DNA of 64,000 nt. Origin: Candidatus Methylospira mobilis. GTDB taxonomy: Bacteria; Pseudomonadota; Gammaproteobacteria; Methylococcales; Methylococcaceae. Below are positions 48,626 through 57,321 of the stretch, one piece after another. Both the position numbers and the translations under genes were made by a program. Numbering within the stretch: position 1 is the stretch's first letter; every line of letters begins with the position of its first letter. The notes under the pieces were generated by a model. The model did no database searches. It saw only the letters and a program-made list of their open reading frames with translations, and was not told where the DNA came from. The stretch covers positions 1,737,389 through 1,801,388 of the forward strand of contig NZ_CP044205.1 in the NCBI RefSeq assembly GCF_009498235.1. Direction: 5' to 3'.

Positions 48626-48776
48626 AAAAACCGTCCGAAGCGGATAACCCGGCTATCACTCGATTATCCGCTTTCGGTACACTTATCCATAGCCGGTCAC
48701 TCAAAAAACTGGCTCCGTCCCCCTGGTCAGTTTTCAACCGGTACAGGTGGTCAATTTTCATCCGGTAGCAACAACA

Positions 48777-49054
48777 TAGCGCATCCTGTCCATTATTCGT
48801 GGTTTGAGGGGCATCGACTACATACAAAAGTGGACGATGCTGCCAAATAGCCATGAATCGGTGTAACGTCTGTAACGTCATACAAAGATAGTTACTTATA
48901 AATACAGCCATGATCCAAACGTCTGCATTCACGCGGGTTAGCTGGTATTGGGGGCATCGGCATATTGAGTATGCATCAATGCCCCCGGATATGCCCCCAT
49001 CTTAGTTGGATGGGGTGGTATTTCCTTGGATGACGTTGGACGGTAGTATAAACC
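48777..49054. other. Spacer between the IS21 end and the ssrA terminator
   Basis: No gene recognised. Contains a GGGGGCAT / ATGCCCCC inverted repeat (48950-48957, 48979-48986) and a third ATATGCCCCCAT copy at about 48989. Also one of two 20-base imperfect direct repeats TTGGATG(A)CGTTGGA (49026) and TTGGATGCCTTTGGA (49090) that flank the ssrA terminator. tmRNA 3' ends are frequent integration sites, so these may be old attachment-site debris. Confidence 0.4.
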
Positions 49055-49077
49055 AAAAAGCCCGCATGGTGCGGGCT
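49055..49077 (-). terminator. Intrinsic terminator of ssrA
   Basis: On the minus strand AGCCCGC-ACCAT-GCGGGCT forms a hairpin followed by TTTTT, 35 bases beyond the mature tmRNA end. Confidence 0.8.
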
Positions 49078-49111
49078 GTAGGACTTTCTTGGATGCCTTT
49101 GGATAATAAAA

Positions 49112-49471
49112 TGGTGGAGGCGGCGGGGATTGAACCCGCGTCCGCAAATCCTCTGCCTTTGGCTCTACATGCTTATCCGGCCCTTTGGATTTAACTTTAC
49201 ACTACCCGGGTGGCGGGGAAGTAATAAAGCGATTCTGGTGATTTTTAGCATATCCGCCCCAGACGAGCTTCAACGCGATCTCACAATTAGATTACCCCCG
49301 CTGACCTGACGCCTATGAGCGGGCTTCAGGGCGAAGGCTAGCTGGCTTAAGCAGCTAGAGCGTAGTTGTCGTCGTTGGCAACTATATTGTTTGCAGATGG
49401 ATTTACGAGGTAGCCTGCTCCTCGGCATGCACCTTGGGTTTCGCGATCCACGTCGAAGCCATGTCGCCCCC
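49112..49471 (-). ncRNA. ssrA: Transfer-messenger RNA (tmRNA)
   Basis: About 360 nt. The 5' end GGGGGCGACATGGCTTCGAC and the 3' end ...CGGGTTCAATCCCCGCCGCC TCCACCA (encoded CCA) form the tRNA-Ala-like part. The tag frame at 49379-49347 reads A-N-D-D-N-Y-A-L-A-A followed by TAA, so with the alanine from the tmRNA the tag is (A)ANDDNYALAA. With SmpB it rescues stalled ribosomes and tags the product for proteolysis. E. coli has Glu where this tag has its second Asp. A promoter is visible at 49487-49514. Confidence 0.97.
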
Positions 49472-49486
49472 AAATATACTGGCTGC

Positions 49487-49514
49487 ATTATACGGGTAAA
49501 TGCGACAAGTTCAA
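49487..49514 (-). promoter_or_regulatory. Sigma-70-type promoter of ssrA
   Basis: On the minus strand TTGAAC (49514-49509), a 16-base spacer and TATAAT (49492-49487) lie just upstream of the tmRNA 5' end. The 15 bases between the -10 box and the mature end agree with a short processed leader. Confidence 0.7.
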
Positions 49515-50568
49515 GTCTAATGCTGCGCAATTAGAAAAATTGTCGCGGCGGTATAGCCTTGCCAATGATGAAAGGCCGTCTCGGTTGTCGACTGAGGAGC
49601 CTGATTTTCATCAAACCCCAACTTGTCATACAACTATTTTGGGTTCCATTCAGTTTACGTTGATGGACGAGGAAGTGATGCTGCGAGTCCGGTTTGGATC
49701 GTTTCTGGCCCGGGCGTCCGCTGTCTAGTCTCCGTAATCGAAGGGTTTGCGGTATCTACCGACATGCTTACGCACGTCTCGACGGGCTTGTCTCGCCATT
49801 CGTGCGCTTCGGTCATGATTTAAAAGCTCGCGCTGTATAGTTACCTGTTTTGTAACCACGCAGCTACCTGCTTCGGAGAGGCTGTTGAGAGACGCGGCGG
49901 CGTGCCGATCTATCAACTAAGCCGTGTATCCTTCAGGAGGCTTGGCTATGGCATCCCAGTCATAGTAGATTTCGCCAAACCTTCCCCAGAGCTTCTTGCA
50001 ACGTCAATCTGGATGGTACGAGAAATTTCATGAGAATGACATTGTATTGACTTAATGTCTCCCTATGATGAACGTATTTAATTCAAAGGCCGTCGCGCCA
50101 TATGCCGCAGTAATGCTGATGTTGTGTTGCTGGTGATGCAGTTGCGCGCACTGATCTGTGCTGTGTGGTGTTATACCGTTGTTTTCTTCTGGTTGGCGTG
50201 AAAATCGCATTGTCTAAACATAGCGCCTGCTTGGGAAGTCTGATTTATTCGAAACCGCCCAACTCTTTCAATTAATGGCGAGGCGCCGGGGAATGGGTAC
50301 GATCAGCGGCGGTGGTGAGTATGAGTCGGAGTAATGGAAGCCCGGCATCCTGCATTCATGAATAAATTCATGCTGGCGGAATGGTGGGCGAGTTTCAGAA
50401 AATTAGATGGCTGATTTTAAGTAAACACTGTTTTAACAGAACCTTATCCCATTGCTCATGTTTTTAGTGAGAGAATGAAACTGTGCCGATTGACTGCGCG
50501 TTACTATGGCGTTATGCCGCGTTCAGCAGTTTCTTGATGGATATTGAGTAATTCATAAGGAGATAACG
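49515..50568. other. Gene-poor 1.05-kb region between ssrA and the carbonic-anhydrase-like gene
   Basis: Only short frames without family resemblance. Holds the second copy of a dispersed repeat (49809-49842). A 23-codon frame at 50063-50134 (MMNVFNSKAVAPYAAVMLML-CCW) has a hydrophobic end but no strong ribosome-binding site. Gene-poor sequence next to ssrA is consistent with decayed inserted DNA; no integrase could be read. Confidence 0.45.
49809..49842. repeat. Dispersed 35-base repeat, copy 2
   Basis: Matches 43866-43900 except at three positions; core TAAAAGCTCGCGCTG. The flanking sequences are unrelated. Confidence 0.55.
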
Positions 50569-51195
50569 ATGAGCCAGACTAATTTCTTCGCTCGTTATTT
50601 TAGAAATATTGATATGAAAGATTCTGACGGTGAAAAACCGAGCATAGCGGCTGCGTCACCTCAACAGTTGGCAGGTGGGACTGCCTCCAGACGTCAGTGC
50701 GCCATTCTTACCTGCAAATGTATGGAAAATGTGCAAGTGGATCTGGCGAAACACATCGGTTTTTCCGAAAAGGAATCGCATGTCGTTTATACCCATGGCG
50801 GCCAAGCTACACAAGACGCCATACGCGCATTGATAGATTCCAGTAAATGGCTGGGTACGCGGGAATGGTACGTCGTTCATCACATGGACTGTAACGAAAA
50901 ATTCTGCAATGAGCGATTTTCGCCGAATGAATTTGCCGGCAACTCGAAAGACCATAACCGCAGCGATGATTGCAGCGATATGGGCTTGTCTTCCAGGAGC
51001 AACAATGAACTATTGCCTGCAGCCGAATCCAGGAGCCTGAAGCAAACGCTGGCCAAACATACGCGCCGTATACGTCATCATCCGTTTGTACCGCGCGACA
51101 TACCTGTCCACGGTTGTTTGTATGACGGCAAAAGCGACAATTTATTGCACGTTTCTACCAACCTGCGCCAGCCGCTGCATTTGACGGTCGAGTGA
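50569..51195 (+). CDS. Beta-carbonic-anhydrase-like protein lacking the Asp-Arg dyad
   Basis: 208 residues, preceded by an excellent AAGGAG ribosome-binding site. It follows the beta-carbonic anhydrase pattern: CAILTCKCM (Cys51), THGGQATQDAIRALIDSS, LGTREWYVVHHMDCN (His105, Cys108), then LAKHTRRIRHHPFVPRDIPV HG-CLYD. The zinc ligands Cys-His-Cys are kept, but the CxDxR catalytic motif is CMENV: Asp to Glu53 and Arg to Val55. It also has a 50-residue N-terminal extension and a polar insert (about 115-155). Interconversion of CO2 and bicarbonate is therefore doubtful; a zinc-binding structural or regulatory role is possible. It is convergent with anmK. Confidence 0.7.
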   Translation: MSQTNFFARYFRNIDMKDSDGEKPSIAAASPQQLAGGTASRRQCAILTCKCMENVQVDLAKHIGFSEKESHVVYTHGGQATQDAIRALIDSSKWLGTREWYVVHHMDCNEKFCNERFSPNEFAGNSKDHNRSDDCSDMGLSSRSNNELLPAAESRSLKQTLAKHTRRIRHHPFVPRDIPVHGCLYDGKSDNLLHVSTNLRQPLHLTVE

Positions 51196-51219
51196 AACCC
51201 CGGCAGCTATCAGCGGGCG

Positions 51220-52338
51220 TTATGCTGCGGGGTAGATCCCGCCCATGATAACTCTGCTGCGTGCGCCGGTCACCTCCGGTATGTTGTTATGGCGCCGGTT
51301 CAGTGTCCGGTGCGCCATCCAGGCGAAGGCCATGGCTTCTACCCAGTCCGGTGACATGCCGAAGGCTTCGGTACTAAGGACTGGATAGTCAGCCTGCTCC
51401 TGCAGCAGTTCCATCAAGCGGCGGTTGCGGCCGCCGCCGCCGCATACCAGTAGAGCTTTCAGTCCGGGAGCTGTTTTATCTGCAGCGTCGAGGATCGTTC
51501 TGACCGTCAGTTGACACAGCGTCGCCTGCACGTCTTCCGCGGGAAGCGTCAGGCCTTGCAGATGACGGAACAGCCAGTCCATGGAAAAGTACTCCTGTCC
51601 GGTGCTTTTGGGGGAGGGGCGTTTGAAATAGTCGTCGTCCAACATGTGCGTCAACAGATCCGGCCGGCACTGCCCGCTACGCGCCCAGTTTCCTTGTTCA
51701 TCCAGCCGTAATCCCTGATGGAGCCGTATCCAGCGATCCATCAGGGTATTACCGGGACCCGAGTCGAAACCGAGTACCGGTGTCCGGCCGTTTGCCGGCG
51801 GCAGTAATGTCAGGTTGGCGATGCCGCCGATATTCAGTATCGCCCGGTATTCGCTTTCATGCTGGAACACCGCTTGATGGAATGCAGGAACCAGCGGAGC
51901 GCCTTGTCCGCCTGCAGCCATGTCCCGGCGTCGGAAATCGGCTACTACGGTGATGCCTGTTGCTTCGGCGATCCTGTTGGGATCGCCGATTTGCCAACTG
52001 AAGGCATGCGTCAGGTCCGGGGCATGATAGATAGTCTGGCCGTGACTGCCTATACCGTTGATCTCTGCGGCTGCCACCCCTGAATCCTCTCGCAATCGAT
52101 TGGCGCAGGCGCCAAACAATAGTCCCAGGCGGGCGTCGAGTTCTCCGATTTGCCGGACGCTGATGTGCTCGGTAAAGCAGGTTGAGGTCAGTTCGTCGCG
52201 CAGTTCGTCGCTATACGGTTCGTAACGGGATGAGATCAGGCGCGGAGGGTGGGTAGCAAAGTCGACCAATGCCGCGTCTATGCCGTCGAGACTGGTACCC
52301 GACATCAGACCGATGTAATACTCTCCCTGGGCGCTCAC
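51220..52338 (-). CDS. anmK: Anhydro-N-acetylmuramic acid kinase
   Basis: 372 residues. Phosphorylates and opens 1,6-anhydro-MurNAc during cell-wall recycling. The start YYIGLMSGTSLDGIDAALVD is the family hallmark. ASKHA-fold motifs NGIGSHGQTIYH, NIGGIANLTLL, GFDSGPGNTLMD and LLVCGGGGRNRRLM are present. It lies 7 bases downstream of eda, so it belongs to the edd-eda transcript. mpl in the same window is another recycling enzyme. Confidence 0.95.
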   Translation of the reverse strand: MSAQGEYYIGLMSGTSLDGIDAALVDFATHPPRLISSRYEPYSDELRDELTSTCFTEHISVRQIGELDARLGLLFGACANRLREDSGVAAAEINGIGSHGQTIYHAPDLTHAFSWQIGDPNRIAEATGITVVADFRRRDMAAGGQGAPLVPAFHQAVFQHESEYRAILNIGGIANLTLLPPANGRTPVLGFDSGPGNTLMDRWIRLHQGLRLDEQGNWARSGQCRPDLLTHMLDDDYFKRPSPKSTGQEYFSMDWLFRHLQGLTLPAEDVQATLCQLTVRTILDAADKTAPGLKALLVCGGGGRNRRLMELLQEQADYPVLSTEAFGMSPDWVEAMAFAWMAHRTLNRRHNNIPEVTGARSRVIMGGIYPAA

Positions 52339-52345
52339 GGCAAAA

Positions 52346-52969
52346 TCAGGGTTTCAGCGCGCTTGCTTCACGCGCCAGCTGCGTGATTTCAGCCCACGAA
52401 CCGGCGCTGACCAGTTCCTTCGGCGTGAGCCAGGAACCGCCTATGCAAACGACATTGGGCAGTTTGAAGAAATCCGCCGCGTTCTGCGCGTTGATGCCGC
52501 CGGTCGGGCAAAATTGCACTTGTGGGAACGGGCCTCTGAACGAATCCAGCATTTTGGTTCCTCCTGCCGCAACTGCAGGGAAAAACTTTTGTACCGTGAA
52601 ACCTGACTCCAGCGCCTGCATGACTTCGGACATGGTGGCGACACCGGGGAAAAACGGCAGTCCGCTGGCGGCGATTGCCTTCAGCAGCGTAGGCGTACTG
52701 CCAGGGGAAACGCCGAACTGTGCTCCTGCGTTTATGGATGCTTGCAGCTGTTCCGGCGTGGCGATGGTGCCGACGCCGACGATGGCGTCCGGCACCGCTT
52801 GTCTGATCGCGCGCACGGCGTCCAGACCGGCAGCAGTACGCAAGGTGATTTCCAATACGCGAATGCCGCCGTCGACCAGTGCGCGCGCCAGCGGCACAGC
52901 ATCCTCGACGCGTTCGACCACCATGACCGGCATGACGCTGGTGGCATCGATAATTTCTTTTAAGTTCAT
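52346..52969 (-). CDS. eda: KDPG aldolase (2-dehydro-3-deoxy-phosphogluconate aldolase)
   Basis: 207 residues. Cleaves KDPG to pyruvate and glyceraldehyde-3-phosphate. The Schiff-base lysine is Lys128 in FTVQKFFPA and the general-base Glu40 is in RVLEITLRT. GVGTIATPEQL and FCPTGGI complete the TIM-barrel phosphate site. It sits 30 bases after edd. Confidence 0.97.
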   Translation of the reverse strand: MNLKEIIDATSVMPVMVVERVEDAVPLARALVDGGIRVLEITLRTAAGLDAVRAIRQAVPDAIVGVGTIATPEQLQASINAGAQFGVSPGSTPTLLKAIAASGLPFFPGVATMSEVMQALESGFTVQKFFPAVAAGGTKMLDSFRGPFPQVQFCPTGGINAQNAADFFKLPNVVCIGGSWLTPKELVSAGSWAEITQLAREASALKP

Positions 52970-52999
52970 GTGATTGTCTCTACGTGAGTGGCGTAATGC

Positions 53000-54820
53000 C
53001 TAGTCGTCAAAGTGGAAGGTGAAGCATCCGCGTTCGGCGGTATCGGCCAGCTTGCGGAAACCGCTGAACAGCTCCCGCCCCATGCCGAACTGGTTGCCGG
53101 ACAAGTCGGTGGTTTCGGTTACGCGCTGTTCCCATTCTGCCGCCGGAACTTCTGCTTCAAGTTTGCCGTGTACGGCGTCCAGCAGAATGATATCGCCGTT
53201 GCGCACTTTATCCAGAGGCCCGCCCATGACGCATTCCGGGCTGATATGAATAGCCGCCGGGACCTTGCCGGAAGCGCCGGACATGCGCCCATCGGTGACG
53301 ATGGCGACCTTGAAGCCGCGCTCCTGCAGTACCGCCATGGACGGCGTCAATTGGTGCAGCTCGGGCATGCCGTTGGCTTGTGGTCCCTGGAAGCGGATCA
53401 CGGCGATAAAGTCGCGCTCCAGTTCGCCGCGTTTGAAGGCCGCAATCAGTTCTTCCTGATGATCGAAGACGATGGCAGGTGCGCGCACGACCAGATTTTC
53501 CGCAGCGACGGCGGATACCTTGACGATGCCGCGCCCCAGATTACCGGTTACCAGACGCAGACCGCCGTCGGCGCTGAAGGGAGCGTCTGCTGGAGCCAGT
53601 ACCGTTGTGTCGTGGCTTTTTTCGCTTGCAGGCCGCCAGGCCAGATTACCGTTGTCCAGCCACGGCTCTTCAGCCCAGCGGCGTAGCGAGCCGTTGAGTA
53701 CTGTGTTGACGTCTTCGTGCAGCAACCCCGCGTCGAGCAGTTCGCGGATCAGGAAGCCCATGCCGCCGGCGGCATGGAAATGATTGATGTCGGCCTTGCC
53801 GTTCGGATAGACGCGCGCCAGCAGCGGCACTACCGCGGAAAGGTCGTTGAAATCGTCCCAGTTGATTTCCATGCCCGCTGCGCGCGCGATGGCGACCAGA
53901 TGGATGGTGTGGTTGGTCGAGCCGCCGGTAGCCAGCAGGCCGACGATGCCGTTGACGATGGTGCGTTCGTCGACGATATCGCAGATGGCCGGAGCGGTTT
54001 TGTCCTGCGCCAGACGCACCGCCTGACGCGCCGCTTCGCGCGTCAGCGCGTCTCTTAACGACGTGCCGGGGTTGACGAACGAAGAGCCGGGGAGTTGCAG
54101 GCCCATGATTTCCATCAGCATCTGGTTGCTGTTGGATGTGCCGTAAAAAGTGCAGGTGCCGGGTCCGTGATAGGAGGCCATTTCCGATTCCAGCAGCGCG
54201 TCGCGGTCGGTTTTGCCTTCGGCGAAAAGCTGGCGCACGCGCGCCTTGTCCGCATTGGAGATGCCGGTCGTCATCGGTCCTGCCGACAGAAAGATAGCGG
54301 GCAGATGGCCGAAACGCAACGCGCCCATGACCAGACCCGGAATCACCTTGTCGCATGCGCCCAGATAAAGGTTTGCATCGAATACGTGATGCGCCAGACC
54401 GATTGCCGTAGACAGCGCAATGACGTCTCTCGAAAATATCGAAAGCTCCATGCCAGTCTGGCCCTGGGTGACGCCGTCGCACATGGCCGGCACTCCGCCT
54501 GCAACCTGGGCTGTTGCGCCGAGCGCGCGCGCTTCGGCCTTGATGATTTCCGGGTAGTGCTCGTACGGCTGGTGCGCCGACAGCATGTCGTTATACGCCG
54601 ATATGATGCCGATGTTGGGCGTGGCGGCGGCTTTCAAGACCAGTTTATCGTGAGTCGGCATCGCGGCGTAGGCGTGCGCCACGTTGGTACAGGCGATATG
54701 GGTGCGCTGGATGCCGTTTTCACGCGCGCGCTGCATCTGAGTCAGATAGGCCTCGCGGCGGGACCGGCTGCGGTTACGAATTCTTTCGGTTATGGCGATC
54801 AGGGTAGGGTGGAGAGACAT
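53000..54820 (-). CDS. edd: 6-phosphogluconate dehydratase
   Basis: 606 residues. Dehydrates 6-phosphogluconate to KDPG, using an iron-sulfur cluster. The IlvD/Edd cysteines appear in [29 protein letters not shown] and [18 protein letters not shown]. The C-terminal [16 protein letters not shown] is conserved. First gene of edd-eda-anmK, divergent from zwf. Confidence 0.97.
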   Translation of the reverse strand: MSLHPTLIAITERIRNRSRSRREAYLTQMQRARENGIQRTHIACTNVAHAYAAMPTHDKLVLKAAATPNIGIISAYNDMLSAHQPYEHYPEIIKAEARALGATAQVAGGVPAMCDGVTQGQTGMELSIFSRDVIALSTAIGLAHHVFDANLYLGACDKVIPGLVMGALRFGHLPAIFLSAGPMTTGISNADKARVRQLFAEGKTDRDALLESEMASYHGPGTCTFYGTSNSNQMLMEIMGLQLPGSSFVNPGTSLRDALTREAARQAVRLAQDKTAPAICDIVDERTIVNGIVGLLATGGSTNHTIHLVAIARAAGMEINWDDFNDLSAVVPLLARVYPNGKADINHFHAAGGMGFLIRELLDAGLLHEDVNTVLNGSLRRWAEEPWLDNGNLAWRPASEKSHDTTVLAPADAPFSADGGLRLVTGNLGRGIVKVSAVAAENLVVRAPAIVFDHQEELIAAFKRGELERDFIAVIRFQGPQANGMPELHQLTPSMAVLQERGFKVAIVTDGRMSGASGKVPAAIHISPECVMGGPLDKVRNGDIILLDAVHGKLEAEVPAAEWEQRVTETTDLSGNQFGMGRELFSGFRKLADTAERGCFTFHFDD

Positions 54821-54944
54821 GGTGTTGTTATTATGGTTGGTTTGGTGATGCTGGGCTGGAGAAACGGTCGGGGCATCGTGGACAGCCCCGACTGGATGCC
54901 GTTTTTAGGCAACAATCTAATTCAAAATATCAGCAAGTGTCAAT

Positions 54945-55010
54945 TAAAACTCATCTCAAAATGGACAGAAAAGCTCGTAAAACTCATCTCAAAATGGACA
55001 GAAAAGCTCG
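54945..55010. repeat. Perfect 33-bp tandem duplication in the edd-zwf spacer
   Basis: TAAAACTCATCTCAAAATGG followed by ACAGAAAAGCTCG occurs twice head-to-tail (54945-54977, 54978-55010) with no mismatch. It is in the divergent control region of edd and zwf, 90 bases before the zwf start. It could be a doubled regulator site, or the end of an IS21-like element, because the sequence from 54939 begins TGTCAATTAAAACTCATC. Confidence 0.75.
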
Positions 55011-55100
55011 CCGCGAGTTAATATGCAAAGTTTGGCCCCTCATTGGGGATATGCGAAGCTGTAACGGTTTTATCAAGATCACTGCAAGAGGATCCACGCG

Positions 55101-56576
55101 TTGAGTCAACCATCATTTCCACATTCGTTTAATATCGTTTTTTTCGGCGGTTCAGGTGATCTGGTCACGCGTAAGTTGTTGCCATCGCTGTATCAATGTC
55201 ACAAAAACAATCTGCTTGTCGGGCAGGGCGGCATCCATTGTCTGGGGCTGGAGGATTACAGTCAAACCGAGTTTGTCAACTTCGCTCGGGAAAAAGCGCG
55301 GCAGTTTATTTCTGGCGGGGAATGGGACGACGCGGTCTGGGCGTCGTTCAGCCGCTGGCTGGCTTACGACAGGCTCGATGCAACGCAGCCGGAAGGCTAC
55401 GGCGTTCTGCAGGAGCGTTTATCACGCACGCTGGCGGAAGTAAACGTGTTTTACCTCTCTACGGCGTCATTCCTCTTTGCTCCGATCTGTGAAAATCTGG
55501 CTCGCGCGGGTTTGATTGGGGCTAATGCCCGTGTGGTGCTGGAAAAGCCGATGGGTCACGATCTTGCATCCAGCAATGCGATAGCCGAGGCGGTGAGCCG
55601 CTATTTTCTGGAAAATCAGATTTATCGCATCGATCATTACCTGGGGAAGGAATCGGTGCAGAATCTGATCGCGCTGCGTTTCGGCAACACTTTATTCGAG
55701 CCGCTGTGGCGCCGGGAATGGATACGCAACGTACAGATCACCATCGCGGAGGAAGTCGGCATCGGCACGCGCAGCGGTTTTTATGATCAGGCCGGCGCAT
55801 TGCGCGACATGGTGCAGAATCATTTGCTGCAATTACTGTGTTTCGTTGCTATGGAGCCGCCTTCCAGCTTGAAATCCAGCGCGGTGCGCGATGAAAAACT
55901 AAAAGTGCTGGAGTCGCTGGTCGAGTTCAGCCGCGAGGATGTATACGCAAAGACCGTGCGCGGCCAATATCGCCCCGGCATATCGGGCGGGCAGCCGGTT
56001 GGCGGTTATCTGGAGGAAAACGATATCCCGGCAGACAGCAAAACCGAAACTTTTGTAGCCATCAAGGCCGAGATTGCAAACTGGCGCTGGGCGGGGGTTC
56101 CGTTTTACCTGCGCACCGGCAAACGCATGCCGGAGCGGCTGGCGGAAATCGTGATCAATTTCCGCGATGTGCCGCATCCTATTTTTCCGATGACCAACGG
56201 CAACACCGCGCATGCGCGGCTGGAGATCCGCCTGCAGCCAGACGAATATATCCGCCTGTATTTCAATGCAAAACCTCCTGGCGATACCATGGAGTTGCAG
56301 CAGGTCTATCTTGACCTTAATTTTGCCGAGAAATTCAAGATACGCCGCCCGGAAGGCGGTTACGAGCGTTTGTTGCTGGATGTGATACGCGGCAATCAGG
56401 CGCTGTTCGTGCGCCAGGATGAACAGGAACAGGCGTGGCGCTGGGTCGAGCCGATTTTAAATACCTGGGCAGCCGACTCCACCGGGCCCAAAACCTACAC
56501 CGCGGGTACCTGGGGGCCCTCGGCGGCTTCGGCGCTGCTTTCCAAGGACGGATTTTGCTGGCATGAGGAAGAATAG
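55101..56576 (+). CDS. zwf: Glucose-6-phosphate 1-dehydrogenase
   Basis: 491 residues from a TTG start, the only start compatible with the N-terminal dinucleotide fold FNIVFFGGSGDLVTRKLLPSLY; AAGAGGA lies 10-14 bases upstream. The active-site signature RIDHYLGKESVQNL is at about 177-190. It oxidises glucose-6-phosphate to the lactone. pgl follows after 3 bases, and edd/eda are divergent, so the complete Entner-Doudoroff route is gathered here. Confidence 0.96.
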   Translation: MSQPSFPHSFNIVFFGGSGDLVTRKLLPSLYQCHKNNLLVGQGGIHCLGLEDYSQTEFVNFAREKARQFISGGEWDDAVWASFSRWLAYDRLDATQPEGYGVLQERLSRTLAEVNVFYLSTASFLFAPICENLARAGLIGANARVVLEKPMGHDLASSNAIAEAVSRYFLENQIYRIDHYLGKESVQNLIALRFGNTLFEPLWRREWIRNVQITIAEEVGIGTRSGFYDQAGALRDMVQNHLLQLLCFVAMEPPSSLKSSAVRDEKLKVLESLVEFSREDVYAKTVRGQYRPGISGGQPVGGYLEENDIPADSKTETFVAIKAEIANWRWAGVPFYLRTGKRMPERLAEIVINFRDVPHPIFPMTNGNTAHARLEIRLQPDEYIRLYFNAKPPGDTMELQQVYLDLNFAEKFKIRRPEGGYERLLLDVIRGNQALFVRQDEQEQAWRWVEPILNTWAADSTGPKTYTAGTWGPSAASALLSKDGFCWHEEE

Positions 56577-56579
56577 AAC

Positions 56580-57287
56580 ATGACTGTCATGCAATGGTTC
56601 GATGGCAACGACAAGCTGGCGCCAGCGCTGGCTGCGGCCGTCACCGCCGATTTGCGTGCGGTTCTGGAGAAGGCGCCGCGCGCCGCTTTGGCGGTTTCGG
56701 GCGGAAATTCGCCGGTGCCTGTGTTCGAAGTGTTGCGTGAAGCCGATCTGGATTGGCCGCGTATCGTGGTTACTCTGGTCGACGAGCGCTGGGTGCCGGA
56801 AAGCGATCCCGGCAGCAACGCCGCTTTGGTAAAGGCGCATTTGCTGCAAGGGCGCGCCGCTGCAGCAGACTTCCTGCCCTTATATACCGGCGCGGCGACG
56901 GCGCAGGCAGCCGAAGACGGGCTTGCGGAGGCGTTCAACGGCATTCCTCAACCGTTTGCAGCCTTGATACTGGGTATGGGGGAGGATGGACATACCGCTT
57001 CTCTTTTTCCTGCCAGCCCAAAATTGCAGGCTGGTCTGGCTTTGGATGGCACGGTAGCGACGACTCCGCCATATCTGGCTCAGATCGGCGCCGTCGAGCC
57101 GGTAGAACGCATCAGTCTTACCTTACCCTGGATATTGAACTCGCTGCGGGTGTATCTGCAATTTGGCGGCGCATCCAAGGTAGAGGTGTACAATAAAGCC
57201 ATGCAGGGCCGGAACCCTCAGTATCCGGTCAGCTATGTATTATCGCAAACGCAAACGCCGGTCAGCGTATTTGCGGCGCGAAGTTAG
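56580..57287 (+). CDS. pgl: 6-phosphogluconolactonase
   Basis: 235 residues of the DevB/NagB-like type. ALAVSGGNSPVPVFEVL, VTLVDERWVPESDPGSNAAL and LGMGEDGHTASLFPASP are the family blocks. Hydrolyses the lactone formed by Zwf. Start ATG 56580 directly follows the zwf stop. The end overlaps an upstream extension of the mpl frame, not mpl itself. Confidence 0.96.
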   Translation: MTVMQWFDGNDKLAPALAAAVTADLRAVLEKAPRAALAVSGGNSPVPVFEVLREADLDWPRIVVTLVDERWVPESDPGSNAALVKAHLLQGRAAAADFLPLYTGAATAQAAEDGLAEAFNGIPQPFAALILGMGEDGHTASLFPASPKLQAGLALDGTVATTPPYLAQIGAVEPVERISLTLPWILNSLRVYLQFGGASKVEVYNKAMQGRNPQYPVSYVLSQTQTPVSVFAARS

Positions 57288-57321
57288 GATTTCCCTTGGC
57301 AACCATTGCGGGACAGACAGC

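Larger units (their letters stand above)
47603..48776 (+). mobile_element. Internally deleted IS21-family element
   Basis: Both ends start with TGTTG and carry multiple copies of a GAAAACTGACC motif, as in IS21: left TGTTGACGCCGGTTGAAAAC followed by GCGAAAACTGACCAGGG, right (reverse complement) TGTTGTTGCTACCGGATGAA with AATTGACC and CCGGTTGAAAACTGACCAGGG-like repeats. Inside, istA is cut after its third catalytic residue and is joined to the end of istB. No clear target duplication is visible. Non-autonomous. Confidence 0.75.

Noticed and set aside
50063..50134. 23-codon leader-peptide-like frame MMNVFNSKAVAPYAAVMLML-CCW
   Set aside because: Weak ribosome-binding site, no adjacent gene within 400 bases and no visible attenuator.
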